This document shows positions 54,460 to 64,000 of a stretch of 64,000 nt of DNA, in pieces. This DNA comes from Thunnus maccoyii (Eukaryota > Chordata > Actinopteri > Scombriformes > Scombridae): positions 12,162,501 to 12,226,500 of the forward strand of contig NC_056539.1 of assembly GCF_910596095.1 (NCBI RefSeq), read 5' to 3'. Positions within the stretch are counted from its first letter, which is position 1. Each line of letters opens with the position of its first letter. Both the position numbers and the translations under genes were made by a program. The notes below the pieces were generated by a model, which was not told the DNA's origin, made no database searches, and saw only the letters and a program-made list of their open reading frames with translations.

Positions 54460-57400
54460 GTAATGCATGTCAGTGGATTCTTAGAAAGTCCAACACATAT
54501 AATTATCTAGCATAATCTGTTTACAAAAGTTAAGGGTGTATTACTCAACATGAGTGACTAATCTGTGAATCACAATTAATGCTTGAGTTAATGGAATATG
54601 CAGATGTGAGAAATTTGTGTGACTCTAAACAAATAAGAAAATGAGTCATAACCTGGTTCCTATTAGTTTGTGCTGGTGAGAGTATCTTTGCCCATAATGA
54701 TTTGGCATTGATTAATTTTGTAAACAAGCAAATTTAATTACAGTATGAATTCAATGGTGGCACTAGTGAGTGAATTATTTATTTGTTTGTGTAGTCTTAT
54801 CATAAAGTCTTAACAATGCAAGAACTGAAAATTGATTTAAACTCCACATCACAATCACATTTAATCATCCCTCTTTGCAGTCAAAAATAATGTCAACATG
54901 TTTTTTAAATGTGTTGGTCATACTTTCGTATTTAAGAGAACGAAGAAAAATGGTCTTTGAGGAAATATCAGAAATGCTCTTTTTTGTCTCAGCTGGCTGG
55001 AGGGGCACATGACAAAGTAAGCAAACTGCTGTAGCCGCAAACCAGAGACAGGGATTTTGAAGAGCAACAACCAGCATCTAACGGGTCCGAAGTTACATTT
55101 GCAGGAATGTTTTACAAGCTGTTTACTGTGCTGCAGCTGAGCAGTTAATTAGCTAGTTGATGTTAGCGGCGCACTTTGTTTGAATGTTTGGTTGGTGGCT
55201 CTTCCGAATGGCTAATGCACAAGACGTGTGTTCATGTTTGAAAGTTAGATAAGGAGACTTTAGCAGACAAGCTAATGTGGGATGTTGTTCAGAGTCTGAG
55301 GCTCTTGTGTTGCGTAGCAGGATGCAATCAGGCTCAGTGTGACTGTCAATCAGTTTCATTGATTTAATACAAAACTAGGGGGAGCCATCATGAAACCAGA
55401 GAATTTAAAATATAATTTTTTCCATTTTGGTTCTATTTCAATTGACACATGAGCTTCACCCACAACTAATAAGAAGAAAACTGAGGTGTCGTGACCGTCA
55501 CAATATACACAATGTCTATTTCTTTCTTGTTTCTCTATTCAGTTTTAATTCGACATACTGACATAAGGACACAAATCCAAGGAGGAACCAAATACAAGCA
55601 ATTACCAAATCAATAAAACCACAACTGTCTCAACAGTGATTGTACCAGAAATGTCTTCAACAATGTAACAGTAGTGGAGAGTTTGTATTTGGTGGAAAAA
55701 GATAAAATTATATCACAGTCAGTAGCTGTAAAAGCTCGCGCTGGGCTGGATGGAGAAATCTAAATACATTCTGAAGGCACCAACAGTTTCTGTCTAAAGA
55801 TGTCTGCAAGTCACTACAATTACTTCTGCCTCTGATCACTGTGTCAAAACTTTAGTAGGGTGAATAGTGTTAAATGTTAGCAGAGCAGACACCTCGCTGT
55901 TAGTCGGAAGCATTTTACATCAACTTTGGATCCAGTCACCTTAGTTTGTAATTGATACACTCTAAGACTCAAGAAGGTGATTTAACACAAACAATACTCA
56001 TAGTTCTCCCTTTTTTGTTTTATTTTATTTTGATTGGCATAGTTGTAATCTTCTGGTTCTTCAATTAAGCAAGGTAAATGTTAATTTATTGTAATGTCCA
56101 AGACACCAATCTGTGTATTTTTTTGATCATTATTGCTGATTTTAAGATGATGTGAAACTTCAAAAAGAAAACTCCAGTTGACAAAGGAAAATACAAGAGC
56201 AAAACAGGCCACACCTCAGTTCAGTCAGCTCTGATGCAGCATGATAAAAGTGCATTTGGATGGAGGCAGAGGGGGTGGTAGCGGGCTTGAGTCAACACAA
56301 ACACAAACACATGCAGTGCAAACAAATGAAGGTTTCATTAACCGGGCACTGTGTCACCCCAGAGCTGGTGGCTTCACTCCACATTAAAGCTGATTAAAAA
56401 AACCACTAAATAAATTCTGTGTCCCATACTGAGCAATTGACCTCAGTCTTTAAAGTCGCTGTAAGTGCAAAGAGATGTAATAACAGCAGAAATATGTCAA
56501 GGATCTCAAAGACTAGATGTAAGTCTGGTATTCCATATAAACTGATTCTTGTGTATTTCTCTTAAATTATTAAATAAAATAATACATTTTTGAAGCGCAA
56601 ATAAAAGGAATCTTACCCTTGCTTGTTCTGAACAAAGGGAACAAAGGAATCTATTTGTGGCTCAGGATTGAGAATGGTGCTTTAAAAAGCATGAATTTAA
56701 ATAATCTTTAAATCACTCTGAACTCACATGGAGGTGTCTGGTCATAGATGAATGTTTGACAGGAGAATTTCATCCTGAGAGTTAGGTCTACACCAAATAT
56801 TGGGCTAACAGATGAAAATCAAAAATTATTCTTTTTCGGCTCCAGAATACTAATCATTCTCAAGGTGAACCTGACTGTGAGCCTGAAGCCAGCTCTATGA
56901 ATTAGTGGTGTTATGGTTCTGTATGCAGTCTGACTCGGTGTCCTAAGCTAAAGAGGTCAAAACTCCAGCAACACTTGTAGTATACAGAACAAGTTTATTG
57001 TTTGACCAATGTGTTTCGGCTTGTGGCCATCAGGGTCATCCTGTGTCCCTAGCTGCCATTCTCTATCGGTCCTCCAGAGGCCCTTCTCCAGAGACTTTTA
57101 TCCCTTTTTGTTTGGACTGAACTGAGTGGGAGAAAGCTGATTTAAGTTATAAATTTAAAGACTTCTGGCATGATATCTTAAGTTGCCTTTATTAGTTAGA
57201 CTGTATTCATTGTGTTTTCGGGTTTTTGGTCCTGTTTGCTCTGTGTTTTTCCTCCTGTGTTCATATACTCCTACCCAGCCTGCTTTTCTCTTCACATCTG
57301 CCCTGCCCTTGTTTCTTGCCACCTGTTACTGGTTGTTTCATTATTTCAGTTTGTATTTAAGTCCTGGTTTTCAGTTCATTATTGTTGGATCCTTTTGTCG

Positions 57401-59905
57401 TCTCTGTTTGTGCTGCATTCTGTTTCAGTTCTGTTTCACGCTTCTATGTGAGATGCTGCCATCAAAAATATATCAGTATGCAGTCAGCTTCATCTCTGGC
57501 CCCGCTGGGACAAGATAGTGAACTGAAATGGCGTACTGATTGATCAATCAGGAGAGCCTCAACAACCCCTAGCATGCCAGCTGTCTAATTACACCCTAAC
57601 AGTTTATTTACTTTCTCTAAGCAACTAAAAGAGCATCATGACAACTAAGATTGTTACCTATGGTCCTTGGCGTCCCTCCAGATGTGGCACTTTCCCTCCG
57701 ACTATCTGGATGACAAAACGCTTCTGTTCATTCAACAATGACAAATTGTTGCCTCTGACTCAGCACACACATGAAGCGAGTTTAAGCTCTCTTCATGGAC
57801 GAGTTTTGTGCGTGACTGGATCATCCTGACAGGAACTCTTGTTGGTGTTTTCCAGCTTCCGTGATTTTACAAGAACAATGGCAAATGTGACCACACTTCA
57901 GAAGAAATCCAGCTTGTTTTTTGCACCTGTGGTCAGTAGAGTTTTTTGCCTCACTGCAACACGGTATATCTTAGCTGTGTTTTTTTGTTTTTTTTATTGG
58001 TGAATTTCACATAAGCTGACTGGCTTGGACCCTCCAAACTCAGAAAGCAAAATATGGTTACCTCAACAGCTCTATCTTTGCTAAAGTCTGTTGAATCATT
58101 GGTCTGCTTTATTTTTTTACCCTCTGCTACTTATACTTGTTTTATTGTATTTTGTTTTTGAAAAGTGTATTATAATTAAGTTACACTGGAAGTGACCAAA
58201 TGGTACAACACCAGCTCTGCAACTTCACACTTGTCACTGTGGGTGCATCAAGTAGACTGCTTGTTAGCAAGCATTGTGTAAACAGGCAATCTGACTCTCT
58301 CCAGCAATTTGCGCGCCTTTTGCCGAACAGCATTTCATTTTGTTTTTATCTGTGATCTTATATACAAGGGACACACAAACTACAATAAGGATCTCACCTT
58401 CACTGATATTTATGCATTGCTAAAGACAAAACTTCCTAACCCACTTCCCACTTCCTGCATCACTTTTTCTTTGTCTGCAGATCAGTAGGGGGTTTCCTGG
58501 TAAATTTAACCTTCATTTTCATAAAGTTTTTCTCACATTGCATTGTATGTTATTCCAAAATGCTTTGAGAGTCAATTCACTACAAATCTATATCAACTGA
58601 ACAGAGTAAACTTGCAGCGCAGTGCACTGTGCTCATTAGGTCTTCTTCAACCTTCGAGGGTAAAATGCAAAATAAATGTAAAAAAAAATGCAGGTTACAC
58701 ACTGTAATCTCAGTCATATGAGCATAGCTGGAGCCCTTCAACTATGACAGGGTGGTTTTACAGTACAATATATAGGCAGCGATGGGAACATATGGAGTGC
58801 TCATTCTGACTGGCCAACCATTAATATTTCAGTGTTATTCTGAAGGGGTAACAGGTCTACAGAGGGCTCCATGTGTGCTCCTATAACCTTTATTATACAC
58901 ACAAGCAGGGGACAAAAACAAACTGTGTTTACTGATATGGTAAGTAGTCTACTTTCCATCAGCCATGGCAATTACTGCTGGTTTTATCCTAATTTCAAAC
59001 ACAGCATTAATATGGGGTGTCCTCCGAGGAGATGCAAGGTGGTTTTGCTGTGCAACCTCTGAAATGTCAGGTGCAGGTCACGCAGACTTATTATACATCA
59101 CAGATTTGGACACTTAGAACATTAAACCAGCCATACTGTCAGCCCTTGCACATTTGGGGGTTTAGGGGTTGTTAAGATAACAAGTGGGTCGCAAAGGATT
59201 AGAACAGTGTAGATTAATTTTTTTCATCCACTCATGTCTTTCTAATTTTCTCGAAAACATGCAGGGAAGGATTACTTACAGACAAGGGAACTTATTCATA
59301 AACTCCTGCTCTTTTTCAGAAGAGACGTTAACTCGGCTACATTTTGTTTTCAACTGTTTGTGCTCTTCAGTCTACCTAAACTTCACTGTTGGAAAATATG
59401 ACAGAAGCTATTGCACAGGTTTCTCCACTTGATGCCGGCTGGAAGCTGGACTGAAGAAAACAGAATTTTGAACAAACAACTGTTTTTGCATCAATTAATG
59501 AAGCCACTAAAAGCATATTTGAGTTCACAAAAAAGCACAAATAGAATAGAAAGAGATATTTCAACAAGCACAATACAAAATTAATTCTGAGCCAGAAAAC
59601 ATTTTACAATCAGTCTGTTGGGAATATCAACAAAGAGCTCAGTGAAATGTTTCACCCTGTCTGTAGCTATTCCCCAATGATTTTATTTTTAAGATATTTA
59701 CTTTACTATTTACAGTGATTTGTTGTGGGGTAGTTTTAGGCAAAACTCACTGTTCTGAATACATATGATGAGCTGGAGATGATACAATTCCTCAGTGAGT
59801 TTATGTCTTATTTAATATTTAATCTATTTATTCTGATGAAATTACACTTGAGATGACTAAGACGCTCATTTCACTGTCAGTAAAAAATAAGTAGCTAAAA
59901 TATTA
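54460..59905. other. Gene-free interval between creb3l3 and the receptor gene
   Basis: No coding exon recognised. TTGACCAATGTGTTTCGGCT with a CATCAGGGTCATCC phrase (about 57001-57043) resembles ends of retroelements I recall in fish. A T/C-rich stretch (57183-57440) that opens a 111-codon frame looks like repeat sequence, not a gene. Confidence 0.45.
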
Positions 59906-59907
59906 TA

Positions 59908-59931
59908 AAGCATAATAATAATAATAATACA

Positions 59932-59992
<61 letters not shown>

Positions 59993-60067
59993 GTTGTTGT
60001 TGTTGTTATTATTGTTATTATTATTATTATTATTATTATATAATAAATATTATTATTATTATTATTA
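59908..60067. repeat. Long (ATT)n trinucleotide tract
   Basis: An AAT run, then about 18 TTA units, a TTG-interrupted section and more TTA units. About 600 bases before the receptor promoter. Confidence 0.95.
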
Positions 60068-60608
60068 CATCTTTATGTTTTTTTAAGCAGATTCATTTTT
60101 ATGATGCTCCTGACCTCCAGACGTTTCTTTTCCCCTTCAAAAAGTTGAATTTGTAAGAATAATTTGTAGAAAGCACATATATTGAGGGTGATAATAGGAA
60201 TACGCAAGATTTGACTTTATCCCATGAAATTTATTGCCAGAGCGCAATATGAGACGATGCCCTTTAAAAAAACAAAACAAACAAAAAAAACACAATCCTC
60301 GAGTAAAGGTTCACTGTAGCCTTATTATTTTGCGTGTCCTTGATCCTTCTCTTGAGCCCCCTCATCAGATGTGTGGAGCGAGAACATCAAACACAGCACT
60401 GTGTAAAGCATCCGCTCCACACCTTTGCATATTTTACGCGCATCATTGTCTCCACGTCTCCAAAGCTGCCTATAAAACTTGCACAGCACAAACATGATTA
60501 TATACGAGGTGCCGGTGTTGCGTCAAAACACATTAAGCCTCACTCTTGATGGACATGCTGGGAGACTTTGATCTGGCTGTGGCTATCAGAGAGTGGATTC
60601 GCTCTGGT

Positions 60609-60683
60609 CCAATCATCCTGCTGGTGAGGAGAGGAGCGTCGCCCGCGCGACTGAGCTTTGCGCGTTCATGTGAAACCTATAAA
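60609..60683 (+). promoter_or_regulatory. Core promoter of the rxfp3-like gene (CCAAT + TATA)
   Basis: CCAAT at 60609-60613 and TATAAA at 60678-60683, 70 bp apart, in a CpG-rich patch (GTCGCCCGCGCGAC). A start site near 60710 would give a 5' leader of about 170 bases. A second TATAAAA lies at 60471. Inferred from spacing and base composition. Confidence 0.5.
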
Positions 60684-60879
60684 CGGACGCAGAGGCGCGC
60701 AGAGCTGTGAGTAGTCGTGGAGAGAGGAGAAGAGGATAATCGTGGCAGAAGAGAGCCTCTGTATCGCTGTGGGAGGCAACCTGACACAGATATAGAAGGG
60801 ATGCTCAAAATACCATCAACACAAACTTTTTTCTCTCTCTTTTGTAACACACAGCTTTCCAACTTTGCTGTGCAAGGTG

Positions 60880-62106
60880 ATGTGTGATCAAGAGAGTCCA
60901 GCCATGCAGCTGAATGAGACTGAAGTTCAAACCCTGGCTCCAGAGCCATGTGAGCAACAAATACTACAGGAGGACAATACTGGAAACTGTAGTGGAGGCT
61001 CCACCAGCAACCTGTCGCTACACTGCTGGCTGCAGCTCCTCACCAGGGAATCTATCATGGAATTTCAAGGAGACAGCTCCAGTCTGGTGGTGCGTGTGAT
61101 GATAGCATGTGTCTACTCTATAGTCTGTGCGCTCGGGCTGGTAGGAAACTCACTGGCTCTTTATCTGCTGCACTCACGTTACAGGCAAAATCAGTCATCC
61201 ATCAACTGCTTTGTGATGGGACTGGCTATCACAGATTTACAGTTTGTTCTGACTTTGCCTTTCTGGGCAGTGGACACAGCCCTGGACTTCCGCTGGCCAT
61301 TTGGCCGTGTGATGTGCAAAATCATCAGCTCTGTCACCACCATGAACATGTATGCCAGTGTTTTCTTCCTTACAGCTATGAGCATGGCACGCTATTACTC
61401 TATCTCCTCTGCACTGAAGATGCACAGCCGGCGAGCAGCAGCCACCAGGGCCAAGTGGACCAGCCTGGGAATCTGGGCTGTCTCTTTGCTGGCCACGTTG
61501 CCTCATGCCATCTACTCCACAAGCGCCCAGGTATCAGATGAGGAACTTTGCCTGGTGCGCTTCCCGGACTCAGGCACCTGGGATCCACAGCTTCTTTTGG
61601 GTCTATACCAGCTGCAAAAGGTCCTGCTGGGCTTCCTTATTCCTTTGATCATAATAACTGTCTGCTACCTGCTTCTATTGCGCTTCATCCTCAGCCGACG
61701 CATTGCGGGCACTGCGGGCCCAGAGGTGGAGCAGTGCCGGCAAAGTCGTCGCTCCAAAGTGACCAAATCTATTGTCATCGTGGTTCTGTCCTTCTTTCTG
61801 TGCTGGCTTCCCAATCAGGCACTGACACTGTGGGGAGTGCTCATAAAGTTTGACCTTGTGCCCTTCAGCAAGGCTTTCTACAACGCACAGGCTTATGCCT
61901 TCCCCCTGACTGTGTGTTTGGCACACACCAACAGCTGCCTCAATCCTGTGCTCTACTGCCTGATTCGCAGGGAGTTTCGAGCGGGTCTCAAGGAGCTTCT
62001 CTTCCACACCACACCATCCTTCAGGAGCCTTACTCATCTGCTGCGTCGCAAGGCCAAAGTGGCTGAGGCACCCCCTGTTCTGGTGCTGGTCCAAATGGAT
62101 GTCTGA
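60880..62106 (+). CDS. rxfp3: Relaxin-3 receptor-like GPCR (rxfp3 family)
   Basis: Single exon, 408 residues from ATG 60880. ATG 60904 (400 residues) is also plausible, and an in-frame TAG precedes both. The seven helices start at about residue 72. Motifs: GNSLALY in TM1, DLQFVLTLPFWAVDTALDF in TM2-ECL1, ARY (170-172) in place of DRY, the Cys pair (146 and 224, EELCLVRFPD), KVTKSIVIVVLSFFLCWLPN in TM6, and LAHTNSCLNPVLYCLIRREF in TM7. Near-identity at these places is to RXFP3 (ligand relaxin-3; Gi-coupled; known). Three N-glycosylation sites lie in the N-terminal tail (NET, NCS, NLS). Teleosts keep several rxfp3 paralogues, and which one this is needs a tree. It could equally be named an rxfp3-2-type receptor. 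Confidence 0.93.
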   Translation: MCDQESPAMQLNETEVQTLAPEPCEQQILQEDNTGNCSGGSTSNLSLHCWLQLLTRESIMEFQGDSSSLVVRVMIACVYSIVCALGLVGNSLALYLLHSRYRQNQSSINCFVMGLAITDLQFVLTLPFWAVDTALDFRWPFGRVMCKIISSVTTMNMYASVFFLTAMSMARYYSISSALKMHSRRAAATRAKWTSLGIWAVSLLATLPHAIYSTSAQVSDEELCLVRFPDSGTWDPQLLLGLYQLQKVLLGFLIPLIIITVCYLLLLRFILSRRIAGTAGPEVEQCRQSRRSKVTKSIVIVVLSFFLCWLPNQALTLWGVLIKFDLVPFSKAFYNAQAYAFPLTVCLAHTNSCLNPVLYCLIRREFRAGLKELLFHTTPSFRSLTHLLRRKAKVAEAPPVLVLVQMDV

Positions 62107-62792
62107 CTGGATGACTGATTTTCTGTGACTGAGGAGTTGAAGGAATGAATGACTCACAAAGTAAAGAAGTGAGAGCAGCTAACAGAACTTGATTTGGAGT
62201 TGTTTACCATGAAGGTGCATTCATCTCAACCTTGTCAACACAGAAAATCAAATATCTTTTAAGCTTCAGAAAACAATATAATGATAATGGACCACCCAGT
62301 GGGATGTGCCCCACTTTCACTGCGTGCGCTAAGAAACACTCTGTCACAAATATTTTCACTTGTTATACAATGACTCTCTCTTTCTCGCAGCATCTCTGTT
62401 TCTCTCTCTGCCGCTGACAGGCAATACTTGTAATGCTCCCAGTGTAATGTTTAATGAATATGTATAAACGTCATAGTTGCAGCAATCGGACACTTGTCTG
62501 AGAGGAGCTCAGTTAAATCCTCAATTAACATTTGCCACTCCATCAACATCATGTGATTAACCATTTTTTCACACTCATGGAAGGCTGAAAACATCGCATG
62601 AGTAGTGATAAAACTCTTGATTGACTTGGATAAAAGAAGAGCAAATCAAGATCAAGAAGTTGTAAAGAAGAACAAAACACAAATAGAATATATGTAATGG
62701 GGAGGTGTCCCTGTGTGATGGTTGCCGTGTTTGTGCTTGTCCTTTGGTGCAATTGTGTGCATTGTCTCATAAAGTAAAGGTAAAATGAAAAA

Positions 62793-62798
62793 AATAAA
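62793..62798 (+). terminator. Possible poly(A) signal of the rxfp3-like gene
   Basis: AATAAA 687 bases after the stop, the first canonical hexamer I see downstream. Confidence 0.5.
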
Positions 62799-63313
62799 CA
62801 TAATTTTAAAAGTAGGATAATTGTGCATAGTAATATTTGCTATATCTAAAAGACAATGAATGAGCAAAGTACCTGAAAAGTCTATTGGTGCATATTTTTT
62901 TAAAACTGTAAAAATGGCAAGGTCAAGCCCAGTAAAACATGTGTGCAATTTATTTTTCTGGGAGCAAAAAAAAAGAATAATAGTTGTTTGGTGCATTGTG
63001 TTGGAGAAAAGCTTGTGCCTGAAATAATGGTGAAAAAAAGAAATTAGTAGAAGTTACAAGAATCTTTCCTGTTCTTTTTCAAGATGACACTAATTCATCA
63101 AAGGGTTCAGTATAACAAGTGTATAGTTAGTGAGATGAAGGCTGTCCTTGAGAATGACTGAGTTGAGGTATAATATGAGATTCATACTCCTGTGCAGTAA
63201 ATCCTACACTACTCACACGAGAGCTGATAATATATATTGTACTGTACGCACACAAATAGTAAAATTTATGTGCACTATCTCCTTTTTTCTCTCTCACTGA
63301 CCCTACACAGCTA

Positions 63314-63316
<3 letters not shown>

Positions 63317-63375
<59 letters not shown>
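63317..63375. repeat. (CA)n microsatellite
   Basis: About 29 uninterrupted CA units. Confidence 0.97.
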
Positions 63376-63376
<1 letters not shown>

Positions 63377-63550
63377 TGTACATGTATCTGCAGTTTTCTC
63401 ATCGCTGTAAATTGAACCACAAAATTAATAATTTAGAATTTATGCAGATTTGTGCATCTTTGCAGCATATTTAAACCAGGCCATTCATAAAAAATGAAGC
63501 ATTTCTCAATGGATAGTCCATTGCTGCCAGCACCTGCCTCTCCTTCTATG

Positions 63551-63940
63551 TTAAAGGACCAGTGTGCAGGATTTAGTGGCATCTAGCGGTGAGGTTGCAG
63601 ATTGCAACCAACTGAATACCCCTCCCCTCACATTCCCTTTTCAAGTATGTAGGAGAACCTATGGTGGCCGCGAAACTCACAAAAAACACAAAAGACCCTC
63701 TCTAGAGCCAGTGTTTGGTTTGTCCGTTCTGAGCTACTGTAGAAACATGGCGGTGCAACATGGCGGGCTCCATGGAAGAGGACCTGCTCGCTATGTAGAT
63801 ATAAAGGGCTCATTCTAAGGTAACGAAAACACAACAATTCTTATTTTCAGGTGATTATACACTAATGAAAACATAATTATGAATATTATATTCCATTTCT
63901 GCCAGTAGATCCACCTAAATCTTATACACTGGTGCTTTAA
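63551..63940. mobile_element. TTAA-bounded miniature element, copy 2 (near full length)
   Basis: TTAAAGGACCAGTGTGCAGG at one end and ACACTGGTGCTTTAA at the other are imperfect inverted termini, 390 bp long. Relative of 35566-35920 in opposite orientation. An open frame of 84 codons inside is part of the repeat, not a gene. Confidence 0.8.
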
Positions 63941-64000
63941 ATTACACAGTCAGGAGCACGTAACTGAGTAACACTGACGTGATAATGTGATCTTGTATGA

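Noticed and set aside
57183-57518. 111-codon hydrophobic plus-strand frame
   Set aside because: T/C-rich repeat-like sequence; Phe/Leu/Cys bias follows from base composition.
61675-62157. 160-codon minus-strand frame opposite the receptor gene
   Set aside because: Shadow frame of a GC-rich coding exon on the plus strand.

Overview
The window is nuclear DNA of a ray-finned fish, probably a spiny-rayed teleost. The evidence is split genes with GT-AG introns, many CA/GT microsatellites, fish-type repeat families (an L2-like LINE tail, a Tc1-like end, a TTAA-bounded miniature element, a hAT-like element), and two teleost-like genes. I recognise one complete multi-exon gene, creb3l3 (44206-51408, +), one intronless relaxin-3-receptor-like GPCR gene (60880-62106, +), and three copies of the first coding exon of a celf5-like RNA-binding protein gene. 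Human CELF5 and CREB3L3 both lie in 19p13.3, so finding them together fits conserved synteny.

The first 36 kb is a mosaic of recent duplications. Block A is the celf5 exon-1 region and occurs three times (1-2948, 20380-23050 inverted, 24294-26985). Two of these copies form the inner part of a large palindrome: left arm about 16018-23235, spacer about 23236-24105, right arm about 24106-31262. The outer arms carry a spliced, non-coding-looking transcription unit (five exon-like pieces with conserved splice signals) and two divergently placed pieces of a NEK1-like kinase that lack the catalytic centre. Block B (3640-8674) is repeated in direct orientation at 31500-35100 with several deletions, and a 0.2 kb piece of it is inverted at 11541-11752. 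A and B come in the same order in both places, so an A-B block was duplicated. The right-hand copy has 4.5 kb of outer-arm sequence between A and B that the left-hand copy lacks.

From 8.7 to 16 kb lie retroelement tails, a death-effector-domain-like broken exon, a GC-rich exon-like stretch and tandem repeat modules. From 35 to 44 kb is gene-free sequence with miniature transposons. The right-hand 20 kb holds creb3l3, a repeat-bearing intergenic stretch, and the rxfp3-like gene with a recognisable CCAAT/TATA promoter.

Only celf5 copy 1 (898-1255, minus) could belong to an intact gene, because its downstream exons would lie before base 1, outside the window. Copies 2 and 3 face each other across the palindrome centre with no further RRM exon visible. 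Transcription out of either would run into the antisense of the other, making hairpin RNA possible. All identity statements come from reading sequences side by side by eye, not from computed alignments.
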